From: CAZJKE01 sp964546585
GTDB taxonomy: Bacteria; Planctomycetota; Phycisphaerae; Phycisphaerales; SM1A02
Direction of reading: 5' to 3'
Assembly: GCA_964546585.1 (NCBI GenBank)
Contig: CAZJKE010000019.1
Span: forward strand, 1 to 34,213
Length of the DNA stretch: 34,213 nucleotides
The notes under the pieces were generated by a model. It saw nothing but the letters and a program-made list of their open reading frames with translations. It was not told the DNA's origin and did not search any database. Position 1 is the stretch's first letter. Every line of letters starts with the position of its first letter. This document shows positions 16,045 through 23,732 of this stretch, piece after piece. The position numbers and the translations under genes were made by a program.

Positions 16045-18657
16045 ATGGCCAAGAAGAAGAAAAAGACAACCCGAGCGAAGACCGTCGATGCCACCGGCAA
16101 GCATCTGGTGATCGTCGAATCGCCCGCCAAAGCGAGGACCATCAATCGCTACCTCGGTGATGACTACGCTGTCATGGCCAGTGTTGGACACGTCCGCGAT
16201 CTGCCACCGCGGGCTCCGAAGGGGGTGAAGCAACCCGTGCCAGGAGTGGATCTGGATCATGACTTTGCGCCGACCTACACGGTGCTCAAGGGCAAGGGAA
16301 AGATCCTGACCGAACTGCGGCGGGCAGCCAAGGTGGCCGAGGATGTCTGGTTCGCCACTGACCTTGATCGCGAGGGCGAGGCCATTGCGTGGCACCTCGC
16401 TGAAGCGCTCAGCGTCGACTCCGCCGAAGCAAAGCGCGTCGTCTTCAACGCTATCACCAAGAAGGAGATCGCGCACGCCTTCGAACATCCCCACCTGATC
16501 AACATGGACTTCGTGAGCGCGCAGCAGGCACGCCGGATCCTCGATCGCATTGTGGGATATCAGGTCTCTCCCCTGCTTTGGAAACGGGTCGCTGGTGGGC
16601 TCAGCGCAGGCCGCGTCCAGTCGGTTGCTGTCCGGCTCATTGTGGAGCGGGAGCGAGAGATCATGGCGCACATTCCCGACGAGTCATGGTCGGTTTCAGT
16701 CCGACTTGCAATGACGCCTGCCACGGCTTCATCGCTGGTGGAGCCATGGGCGGCAATGTTGTCGGAAGTAGACGATCGAGGCCGCGGCCCGACGAAGAAG
16801 GACATGAACGCCTTCCTCTCCGAACAGGGCGGGTTCGAGGCAGACCTCATCGAACTCGGGGGCGAGTCCTTCAAGGTCGGCAGAGCCAGCGACGCCGAGG
16901 TTGACCTTGACGCGTACCGTGATGAACTTGCCGCCATTGCCGTCGCCGTTGGTCTGCACGAACCGAGTGTCGATATGGAAGAGGACCCGGACGGCAAGGG
17001 GCCGGCGGCGAACCGCATGGCGATTCGCGGAGAGATTGCCGATGGCGTTACATACGGTGTCAGCAACATCACCGCAAAGAAGACGACCGTACGTCCGCCC
17101 GCGCCATTCATCACCTCGTCGTTGCAGGCTGCTGCGTCGACACAACTCGGGTTCACCGCATCCCGAACGATGCGGGCGGCACAGAAACTCTATGAGGGCA
17201 TCACGATTCGCGGCGAGGGCCAGGTCGGTCTCATCACCTACATGAGAACGGACTCGACGCACCTTTCGTCCGAAGCGATCACTTCAGTACGGGCATGCAT
17301 CAAAGACAAGTTCGGCGCGGAGTATCTCCCTGACAAGCCCAATGCCTATTCGTCAAGCGATGCTTCGGCCCAGGAAGCGCACGAGGCCATTCGTCCGACG
17401 GACCCGTGGCGGCATCCGGACAAGCTGCCGGGGACAGTCGATGATGACCTCCGCCGCCTCTACCGCGTCATCTGGTCGAGATTCGTGGCTTGCCAGATGA
17501 CTCCGGCCTTATGGGATCGCACAGAAATCCTCCTCGAGCGACGGGATGAGAACACGGGCGCCGTGCTCCGAACGAGCGGCCGGACCCTCGCATTCGACGG
17601 CTTCTACCGTGTCAGCGGCGTGCCCTCTTCAGATACCGAGCAGAATCTCCCTGAGCTTGCCGAAGGAACCGACACTTTTCCTTTCGACATTGCGCCACGG
17701 CAGGTGTTCTCCTCGCCGCCGTCCCGCTACAGCGAAGCGTCTCTCATCAAGGAACTGGAGAAACAGGGCATCGGTCGTCCGTCGACATATGCGTCGATCA
17801 TCGATGTGATTCAGAAACGAAATTATGCCGAGAAGATCGACCGGGCCTTCCACGCAACGGATCTCGGCACCGTCGTCACGGACAAACTGGTAGAGGCGTT
17901 CCCGATTCTCATGGGCGTCGAGTACACGCGATCAATGGAAGACCGCCTTGATCGCATTGCCGACGGCGACCTTTCATGGACGGAAATGCTGCATGATTTC
18001 TATGGTCGTTTCAGCCAACGGTTGGAGACGGCGTACGAAGAAATGACGCACGCGAAGGCTGAAACGCAGCCAGCCGTTTACAAGTGTCCTGAATGCGGCA
18101 GCCGAACGGAGTACAGGTTTGGCAAGAATGGGCGGTTCCTTTCGTGCACCGCCTATCCAGACTGCAAGTACGCCGCCCCGATCGATCGAGATGGCAACCC
18201 GACACTGCCAGAGCGGGTGGATGTCGCTTGCCCAGAAGACGGTTCGGCAATGGAACTCCGAAAGGGCCGGTTCGGTCCCTTCCTCGCATCGTTGAACTAT
18301 CCGGATGTGAAGACGGTCGTGAATCTCGACAAGAATGGTGGCATCAAGTACCCGGCCCAGCCACCGGTAGTCACTGATCTGGAGTGCGAAAAGTGCGAGA
18401 GCCCATTGAATCTACGGCGTGGCAAGCGTGGGCCGTGGCTGGGATGTTCGACATTTCCCAAGTGTCGGGGGCGTTTGGGCTGGAAGACGCTCGATGATGA
18501 TGTGCGAGAGAAGCTCGAAGCGGAACTGGAGGCCTGCGAACACCAGAATCCGAAGGTGGTGATCAAGACACTCTCCGGTGAAATCATCCCGGAGGGCACG
18601 CCGGTGAACGATCTCCTCACGCCCGGCGGAGTTCAGGAACTCGAACGCTACGAATAG
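16045..18657 (+). CDS. topA: DNA topoisomerase I (type IA)
   Basis: This 870-residue enzyme relaxes negative supercoils by a transient single-strand break. The N-terminal TOPRIM domain (about residues 17-140) has VIVESPAKARTINRYLG and the acidic DLDREGEAIAWHL. The catalytic tyrosine is residue 399 in GLITYMRTDSTHLS. The C-terminus carries three zinc-ribbon repeats. The first (KCPECGSRTEYRF, SCTAYPDC) and the third (LECEKCESPLNLRRG, GCSTFPKC) keep four cysteines, while the middle one (ACPEDGSAMEL, ASLNYPDV) has lost three and cannot bind zinc in the same way. GGAG lies immediately before the ATG, closer than usual. The gene follows miaA on the same strand after 93 bases that contain a candidate promoter. 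Confidence 0.96.
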   Translation: MAKKKKKTTRAKTVDATGKHLVIVESPAKARTINRYLGDDYAVMASVGHVRDLPPRAPKGVKQPVPGVDLDHDFAPTYTVLKGKGKILTELRRAAKVAEDVWFATDLDREGEAIAWHLAEALSVDSAEAKRVVFNAITKKEIAHAFEHPHLINMDFVSAQQARRILDRIVGYQVSPLLWKRVAGGLSAGRVQSVAVRLIVEREREIMAHIPDESWSVSVRLAMTPATASSLVEPWAAMLSEVDDRGRGPTKKDMNAFLSEQGGFEADLIELGGESFKVGRASDAEVDLDAYRDELAAIAVAVGLHEPSVDMEEDPDGKGPAANRMAIRGEIADGVTYGVSNITAKKTTVRPPAPFITSSLQAAASTQLGFTASRTMRAAQKLYEGITIRGEGQVGLITYMRTDSTHLSSEAITSVRACIKDKFGAEYLPDKPNAYSSSDASAQEAHEAIRPTDPWRHPDKLPGTVDDDLRRLYRVIWSRFVACQMTPALWDRTEILLERRDENTGAVLRTSGRTLAFDGFYRVSGVPSSDTEQNLPELAEGTDTFPFDIAPRQVFSSPPSRYSEASLIKELEKQGIGRPSTYASIIDVIQKRNYAEKIDRAFHATDLGTVVTDKLVEAFPILMGVEYTRSMEDRLDRIADGDLSWTEMLHDFYGRFSQRLETAYEEMTHAKAETQPAVYKCPECGSRTEYRFGKNGRFLSCTAYPDCKYAAPIDRDGNPTLPERVDVACPEDGSAMELRKGRFGPFLASLNYPDVKTVVNLDKNGGIKYPAQPPVVTDLECEKCESPLNLRRGKRGPWLGCSTFPKCRGRLGWKTLDDDVREKLEAELEACEHQNPKVVIKTLSGEIIPEGTPVNDLLTPGGVQELERYE

Positions 18658-18670
18658 CGCTTCCCCGACC

Positions 18671-18682
18671 TACAATCAGGAT
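18671..18682 (+). promoter_or_regulatory. TACAAT box six bases before ispG
   Basis: TACAAT (18671-18676) is followed by exactly six bases and the GTG start at 18683. It lies in the 25-base topA-ispG gap, so ispG probably has its own leaderless transcript besides any read-through from topA. No -35 consensus is visible. Confidence 0.55.
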
Positions 18683-19894
18683 GTGGAACGGCGCAGCACC
18701 CGGCAAATCAGCGTTGGCGACATCCTCATCGGCGGCAGTTCGCCCGTCTCCGTACAGACGATGACGACCGGCCCGACTTCGGAGATTGATGCCTGTGTTT
18801 CGGAAATCAACGCACTTGTGGACGCAGGCGCCGACATCGTGCGGGTTGCGGTTCCTCGTCGTGCTGATACCGCGGCGCTGACTGAAGTTCTTTCGCAGGT
18901 GACCGTGCCGATCGTCGCCGATGTGCACTTTCATTTCGAGCGTGCCATCGAGGCTGTGGAGGCCGGCGTCCAGAAGATCCGACTCAATCCGGGAAACATC
19001 GATGATCGCGACCAAGTACAACGCGTCATCGACGCTTGCCGCCAGAGCGGCATTCCGATTCGGATAGGTGTCAACGAGGGGTCGATTGTTGAGCGGCGTG
19101 ACAAACAGCAACGACGCGAAGAACTTGCAGCCGTCTTTGCGAACCGCACGTATGGCGGACTGCTTGCGCTGATGATCGCAAAGCTGGAGGAGTACCTCGA
19201 ACTCTTTGATGAGTGCAACTTCCACGACATCTGCCTGAGTGCCAAGTCGATGAACGCGTTGCTCGCAATTGAGGTGTATCGGGAGATTGCCGACCGATTT
19301 GACTATCCGCTGCATCTCGGGGTGACCCACGCAGGCCCTCGCGACACGGGTGCGGTTCGATCCATTGCTGCGCTCGGAACGCTGCTCGCGGAGGGTATCG
19401 GCGACACCATTCGAATCAGTTATGCGGGTGACTCTTGTGATGAGGTTGCGGACGGCATTGAACTGCTCTGTTCACTCGGACTCCGGGAGCGATCGTCTGC
19501 CGAACTGATTGCATGTCCCACCTGCGGTCGGATTCAGGTGGATTTGGTTTCACTTGTAGAAGATGTGCGAGCCAAACTTGCCGATGACATTGATGTGCCG
19601 ATCAAAGTCGCAGTCATGGGGTGCGTCGTCAACGGACCCGGCGAAGCGGAAGGTGCGGATGTGGCTGTCTTTGCTGGTGATCGCCGTGGCATCATCTATG
19701 TGCAGGGCGAACGCGTGGCGAGTGTCCCCGAGGAGGAGATACTCGATCGGCTCCTGGCGGAGTGCCGGTCGCTTCAGGATCGAGTTCGGAGTGGTGATAC
19801 TTCGCTCGGCGACAAGGCGGTCTCAATCATTCCGCCCGATCCGCTTCCCCTGCGGCCCACGGTCGAAGGTACCGCTGCCTCGGGCGAAGCATGA
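18683..19894 (+). CDS. ispG: 4-hydroxy-3-methylbut-2-enyl diphosphate synthase
   Basis: This 403-residue iron-sulphur enzyme (GcpE) makes HMBPP from methylerythritol cyclodiphosphate, the penultimate step of the MEP isoprenoid pathway. The N-terminal TIM barrel starts QISVGDILIGGSSPVSVQTMTTGPTSEI in part. The C-terminal domain has the three cluster cysteines 278 and 281 (ACPTCGR) and 314 (VMGCVVNGPGEA), with the conserved Glu321. This is the short bacterial form without the plant-type insert. The start is GTG at 18683. The last four bases overlap the ATG of the pseudopilin gene. Confidence 0.95.
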   Translation: MERRSTRQISVGDILIGGSSPVSVQTMTTGPTSEIDACVSEINALVDAGADIVRVAVPRRADTAALTEVLSQVTVPIVADVHFHFERAIEAVEAGVQKIRLNPGNIDDRDQVQRVIDACRQSGIPIRIGVNEGSIVERRDKQQRREELAAVFANRTYGGLLALMIAKLEEYLELFDECNFHDICLSAKSMNALLAIEVYREIADRFDYPLHLGVTHAGPRDTGAVRSIAALGTLLAEGIGDTIRISYAGDSCDEVADGIELLCSLGLRERSSAELIACPTCGRIQVDLVSLVEDVRAKLADDIDVPIKVAVMGCVVNGPGEAEGADVAVFAGDRRGIIYVQGERVASVPEEEILDRLLAECRSLQDRVRSGDTSLGDKAVSIIPPDPLPLRPTVEGTAASGEA

Positions 19895-20805
19895 AACGCG
19901 GCTTCACCATTATTGAGATGCTGGTGATAATCGTCGTCATAGCCATTCTCATGGGGCTTCTGATTCCGGCGATCAGCGGTGGAATCCGGCGGGCGAAGAA
20001 GACAACGGAATTGAATGCGATCCGGCAGGTTGGTCTCGCGTGGCAACTGTACAGCGGTTCCAACAGGGAACATCTGATGCCAGGTTTCTTGCGACCGGAG
20101 GTGCAGGGCATCTGGGAAGTGGCGTATGCCTATCCGGATGGGAGCATTGTCGAGCCGGCGCCCACGTATGAGGAGGGCCTGCCGAACATGGCCGGCCCGT
20201 GGCCGTGGCGGTTGCTTGACCGGATGAATTACGACTGGCGGACGCTTCTTGGGTACGACGACATCGAGTGGAGCGATACGACCGTCGTGGAACATGCGGC
20301 CGAGATCGCTCTTTCCCCCGGGTTTGCCTACAACGGGTATTACCTCGGTGGCTGGTGGGAGGCGGAGGGAGCTGGTCGAATTCCCAAACCGGAATTCAAT
20401 TCGGTGCAACTTGCCGATGGCCGCACGGCAAATGTCGTGGCGACGACTGCCGCGCAGGTACGGAGCCCGGCAGGAGTGCTCGCCTTCATCAGTTGTTTTC
20501 GGGCTGAGCCGGGCGTGCATGGACATCTCCCTGACTACACGCCCGGCGCGGACTTGGCGATTCCTCGGTTGCTTGCGGATGTCGAGCAGTGGAACTTGTT
20601 GACGGGCGGTAACATCGATGCGTTTGAGTTCACATCGCCCCCCATCGGTCGGTACAACGGCCTGCCCGCAGTTTCATTCGCCGACGGGCATGTGGACGAT
20701 CTTCCGATTTCCGATCTGACTGACCAGCGACTCTGGATTCCCTCCGCGCAGGAGGTTGCGGGCATTCCCGCCCGCGACTTCAGTCACTCCGAGCAGGGTC
20801 ACTAG
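19891..20805 (+). CDS. Prepilin-like protein with ADGH C-terminal motif
   Basis: This 304-residue protein has a type IV prepilin/type II pseudopilin N-terminus: a short basic leader MKRG cut before FTIIEM, then a hydrophobic helix (MLVIIVVIAILMGLLIPAI) with Glu at +5. After a helical spine (RRAKKTTELNAIRQVGLAWQLY) comes a large globular domain that ends in AVSFADGHVDDLPI, typical of the big planctomycete pseudopilin families with an H-X9-DG-type tail. It is probably processed by prepilin peptidase and inserted in the inner membrane. Its ATG overlaps the ispG stop (ATGA at 19891), an odd functional pairing. No secretion-system genes are nearby. Confidence 0.88.
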   Translation: MKRGFTIIEMLVIIVVIAILMGLLIPAISGGIRRAKKTTELNAIRQVGLAWQLYSGSNREHLMPGFLRPEVQGIWEVAYAYPDGSIVEPAPTYEEGLPNMAGPWPWRLLDRMNYDWRTLLGYDDIEWSDTTVVEHAAEIALSPGFAYNGYYLGGWWEAEGAGRIPKPEFNSVQLADGRTANVVATTAAQVRSPAGVLAFISCFRAEPGVHGHLPDYTPGADLAIPRLLADVEQWNLLTGGNIDAFEFTSPPIGRYNGLPAVSFADGHVDDLPISDLTDQRLWIPSAQEVAGIPARDFSHSEQGH

Positions 20806-20817
20806 CAACCGTTAGTA

Positions 20818-20900
20818 GGGGTCACACCCCGGGTGTGTCCCCGGGTGTGATCCCGGGTGTGACCCCGGGTGTGACCCCCTGGGCGGGTCTGGGGGGGGGT
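20818..20900. repeat. G/C-rich tandem and inverted repeat array (REP-like), with a G-quadruplex motif
   Basis: The 109-base gap between the convergent pseudopilin and TraB-like genes is filled by copies of a 12-13-base unit CCCCGGGTGTGAC. GGGGTCACACCCC (20818-20830) is the unit inverted, followed by four head-to-tail units (20828-20879) with small changes (TGTGTC, TGTGAT, TGTGAC, TGTGAC). Then comes GGGCGGGTCTGGGGGGGGG (20881-20899), which satisfies a four-tract G-quadruplex pattern. Strong hairpins are possible on both strands, so it may stop transcription from both sides. Confidence 0.75.
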
Positions 20901-20914
20901 CGGCGATATTCGCG

Positions 20915-22141
20915 TTATTCGGTCTCTTTGCTCATTGAGTGCAACTGGTACCGCAGATTGAAGCGGAGTTGCAGAAGGTCGCGGCGGGAGAGCATCGTCT
21001 CATCGATCGACGCGGTCATGGAGGGGAGCCACCGCTCCTCCACCGGCACATACCCAAACGACTGATCAAGCCGCTCGGCCATATCGACCATGTGCCCTGC
21101 ACCGTACAACACGGCTATCGTCGAATCGTCGTCCGCGTCATCCGCCAACAATCGCTCAAGATCAGCAATCACCGCCTTGTTGCGATCTTCAATGATGACA
21201 ACATGCAACTCCGGCTCAATGCCCTGCAACACCCTGTCGCTGTCCGGCATCGCAAGCATCTCCATGATCAACAGACGCGCGGTCGCAGATGCCGAACCGC
21301 CGGAGATCGCGTCAAGCGCGGGAAACATCTGCATGATGCTGGACGCCAGTTTCGCCGGCAATGACGTGCCCGCCACCGTCTCAAGCAGTTCGGTACTTGC
21401 GCCCTCTTCTTCCAGTCGCCTTGCAACCTCATCCATTGTCAGATCGCTGCACTGCCAATCTGGATGATCGTACGGAAGTGAATCCAACTGGAAGGCAAGT
21501 CCCAGCACATCAGCCAGTTGCTGTTGAATGTTGCCGCCCTCTTCCGAATCTTCCGAAGCATCGGCAGAAATGCTGCGGCTGATGCGAATGTCAGCAGCTT
21601 CGCCCTCACCCCCCGCCGCCCCGTCCGATCCAAGGCTGACCACCGTGACGGTGCCCTCGCCAGCGTCCTGTTCCAACACAAAGAGGTTGCCCCAGGCATC
21701 CCGCGACACTTCTCCAAGCCAGACTGAGATGCGGGGATCGATTGCATTCGACTGGCTGATCACATCATCCAGATTGTCAAACGTCACGCCCGATTGTTCT
21801 GCCACGCGCTTCGCAACATCGGCTGCAAACTCCAGCGAACGCGTCGTCGACTCGACTCTCTCTTCCATCGTCGCACCGCCCGGAGGACGCGTTCCGGAGG
21901 GAGCAACCGACTCGTACAGAACGATGTCGGCCTCCTTCAGCAGCGTGTCAATCACGGCGTAATACTCCGCATCGGCGATGTGCGCAACACCAACGAGCCA
22001 GAGGTCCGGATGATCCTCTGCCGCATAGCGGCGGGAGGCGAGTTCAAGAGCTACGACTCCCTCGGCTTCGGAACGCCGCGCCCACTTCGGCGGCTCGGCC
22101 TGTGCGATCTGCAACGAGAGGATGGCGGCGACAATCATCAC
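20915..22141 (-). CDS. Secreted TraB/TIKI-like protein
   Basis: This 408-residue protein begins with a signal peptide (about residues 1-16, ending AQA) and shows the TraB/GumN/TIKI superfamily pattern: LVGVAHIADAEYY near the N-terminus, then ADIVLYESV, and near the C-terminus a second signature TIAVLYGAGHMVDMAERL. In characterised members (animal TIKI) these conserved Gly-x-x-His and Glu residues build a metal-dependent peptidase. Activity in the bacterial members is mostly unknown. A low-complexity acidic stretch (about 170-205) separates the halves. Its GTG start overlaps the stop of the ExbB/MotA-like gene (GTGA at 22141-22138), so both are co-translated. Confidence 0.75.
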   Translation of the reverse strand: MMIVAAILSLQIAQAEPPKWARRSEAEGVVALELASRRYAAEDHPDLWLVGVAHIADAEYYAVIDTLLKEADIVLYESVAPSGTRPPGGATMEERVESTTRSLEFAADVAKRVAEQSGVTFDNLDDVISQSNAIDPRISVWLGEVSRDAWGNLFVLEQDAGEGTVTVVSLGSDGAAGGEGEAADIRISRSISADASEDSEEGGNIQQQLADVLGLAFQLDSLPYDHPDWQCSDLTMDEVARRLEEEGASTELLETVAGTSLPAKLASSIMQMFPALDAISGGSASATARLLIMEMLAMPDSDRVLQGIEPELHVVIIEDRNKAVIADLERLLADDADDDSTIAVLYGAGHMVDMAERLDQSFGYVPVEERWLPSMTASIDETMLSRRDLLQLRFNLRYQLHSMSKETE

Positions 22142-22767
22142 GTCTCATCGCCCTCCTCACCCAAGCCCTGCTGCGCCGCGGCAATCAGCGTCTCAAGCCG
22201 ACCAATGGCTCGCGAGGACCAACTCCGAAAGAGCATGTAGGGAAAGAGCGTCACAAGCGCAATGATAAGGCCGAATGCGGTCGTAATGAGTGCTGCCGCA
22301 ATTCCGCCGGCAACATCGGTGGGATCGGACAGCGCCGCCTGCTCGCCCAGAAGGCGAAAGGATTGAATGATGCCCACCACCGTACCGAGAATGCCCAGCA
22401 GCGGCGCTGCGGTGATGATCGTCGAAAGCGCAACCATGAAACGATCGATCCGCGGTCGCTGCATTTCAACCGCCTCCATCGCAACGGCATCCGACGCGCC
22501 GTGATCCAGCATCGTGCTCGCAACCTCGCCGCAAGGCGACCCATCGCGCCGCACCAGACGCCGAACAGATTCATTGTCACCCCGTCTGAGCGCGCCGTTC
22601 AACTCTTCAAGTCGACGAGCCGAAGCGCGGCCATCCACCATCAACCAGAACCAGCACCGCTCCAGAATCAACGCCAGACTTGCAATGCTCAAAATGAGCA
22701 GCGGAATCATGACATATCCACCACGCTCAAGCAGCAATCCCGTATCGCTCAGGAAACTGTCGATCAT
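22138..22767 (-). CDS. MotA/TolQ/ExbB family proton-channel protein
   Basis: This 209-residue protein has three membrane segments (about 17-40, 110-135 and 155-180) and the family core GTVVGIIQSFRLLGEQAALSDPTDVAGGIAAALITTAFGL. TolQ/ExbB proteins form pentameric channels that couple the proton gradient to work in the envelope, normally with an ExbD/TolR partner. No such partner is adjacent; a TraB-like gene follows instead. I chose the ATG at 22767 because it begins the family N-terminus and has TACAAT exactly six bases upstream. The open frame reaches 22971 over ispA, which is unlikely. It diverges from ispA. Confidence 0.88.
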   Translation of the reverse strand: MIDSFLSDTGLLLERGGYVMIPLLILSIASLALILERCWFWLMVDGRASARRLEELNGALRRGDNESVRRLVRRDGSPCGEVASTMLDHGASDAVAMEAVEMQRPRIDRFMVALSTIITAAPLLGILGTVVGIIQSFRLLGEQAALSDPTDVAGGIAAALITTAFGLIIALVTLFPYMLFRSWSSRAIGRLETLIAAAQQGLGEEGDET

Positions 22768-22808
22768 GTGGGGATTGTAGAGCCGCGCCGTATCCCTACA
22801 ATCGGGGT
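22768..22808. promoter_or_regulatory. Symmetric divergent promoter of the ExbB-like gene and ispA
   Basis: The sequence reads ATTGTA (22774-22779), 17 bases, TACAAT (22797-22802). Read to the right, TACAAT lies six bases before the ispA ATG (22809). Read to the left, the complement of ATTGTA is TACAAT, six bases before the ExbB-like ATG (22767). Each -10 box therefore occupies the -35 position of the other promoter, and TTGTAG within it partly matches TTGACA. Confidence 0.65.
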
Positions 22809-23702
22809 ATGTCCAGTACCTCCACGACCCAACCTCCGCCAGCCCTGCTGCACGCAGCGGCTTTGATCGAGAAGGAACTGGAAAAACGCGTCCAGAACAT
22901 CGACCTGCCGCCCAATCTGAAGAAAGCCGCGCATCACGCAGTACTCGGAGGTGGCAAACGCGTACGTCCATCCCTCACGCTCCTCTGCTGCGAGGCAGTG
23001 GGTGGCGAGGCCAACGATGCACTCTCGGCCGCCACGGCCGTCGAGTTCGTGCACTGTTTCAGCCTTGTCCACGACGACCTGCCGGCTCTTGATGACGACG
23101 CAATTCGCCGCGGCCTGCCAACACTGCACATCAAGGCGGGCGAGGCCATGGCCGTGCTGGCGGGCGATCTTCTGCTTGCCATGGCGTTCGAACAGATTGT
23201 CGCCGACGGCTCACCTGACGGGAGGTCCGCGGCGCTCACTCGGCTCTTGACGAATGCAACAATTCACACGGTCATCGGTCAGGTGTACGACACGGTCGGC
23301 GGCTTTCCGGCGCATTTGGATGCCGAGGGCCAACTCGATCTCATGCATCGGAACAAGACAGGTTCGCTCATTCAGGCCGCCTGCGAAATGGGTGCAGTCT
23401 GCGGCAGTGCTACCGAGTCAGACAAGAACGCAATCACAGCGTTCGGCCGCGCCGCCGGGCTCATGTTCCAGATCGTCGATGATCTCATCGACATTGATGG
23501 GTGTCCGGATCTCGTAGGCAAGGCTGTCGGGAAAGATGCGGACATGGGCAAACTGACATTTCCAGGTGTTGTCGGTGACAAGGCCTCCCGCGACGCCATC
23601 GAGACCCTTCGCCGAGTCGCCGCAGACGCAATAAAATCGCTGAATAATCGGGGAGAAGACCTCAAAACGGTCACGGAATGGATGGCCCAACGAACCCATT
23701 GA
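22809..23702 (+). CDS. ispA: Polyprenyl diphosphate synthase (farnesyl/geranylgeranyl type)
   Basis: This 297-residue enzyme condenses isopentenyl diphosphate with allylic diphosphates. The first aspartate-rich motif is VHDDLPALDDDAIRRG and the second is QIVDDLIDIDG, and both bind magnesium-diphosphate. GGGKRVRPSLTLL is the family N-terminal substrate motif. Length and motifs suit a short-chain (C15/C20) synthase, but chain length cannot be fixed from this reading, so the symbol is a family-level label. The gene is followed after 30 bases by dxs on the same strand, a common pairing that joins the first step of the pathway with chain elongation. Predicted leaderless start at 22809. Confidence 0.93.
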   Translation: MSSTSTTQPPPALLHAAALIEKELEKRVQNIDLPPNLKKAAHHAVLGGGKRVRPSLTLLCCEAVGGEANDALSAATAVEFVHCFSLVHDDLPALDDDAIRRGLPTLHIKAGEAMAVLAGDLLLAMAFEQIVADGSPDGRSAALTRLLTNATIHTVIGQVYDTVGGFPAHLDAEGQLDLMHRNKTGSLIQAACEMGAVCGSATESDKNAITAFGRAAGLMFQIVDDLIDIDGCPDLVGKAVGKDADMGKLTFPGVVGDKASRDAIETLRRVAADAIKSLNNRGEDLKTVTEWMAQRTH

Positions 23703-23732
23703 ACCTACCCTGTGTAGTTCCTGAGCGCGACA

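Noticed and set aside
14701..16671. 656-residue minus-strand open frame across miaA and the topA start
   Set aside because: It is a shadow of two well-conserved plus-strand genes and shows no recognisable domain.
20828..20879. CRISPR array
   Set aside because: Units of 12-13 bases repeat head-to-tail without spacers and no cas gene is present. It is a tandem repeat.
22768..22971. N-terminal extension of the ExbB-like gene to 22971
   Set aside because: It would overlap ispA, lacks family similarity and ignores the ATG at 22767, which has a well-placed TACAAT box.
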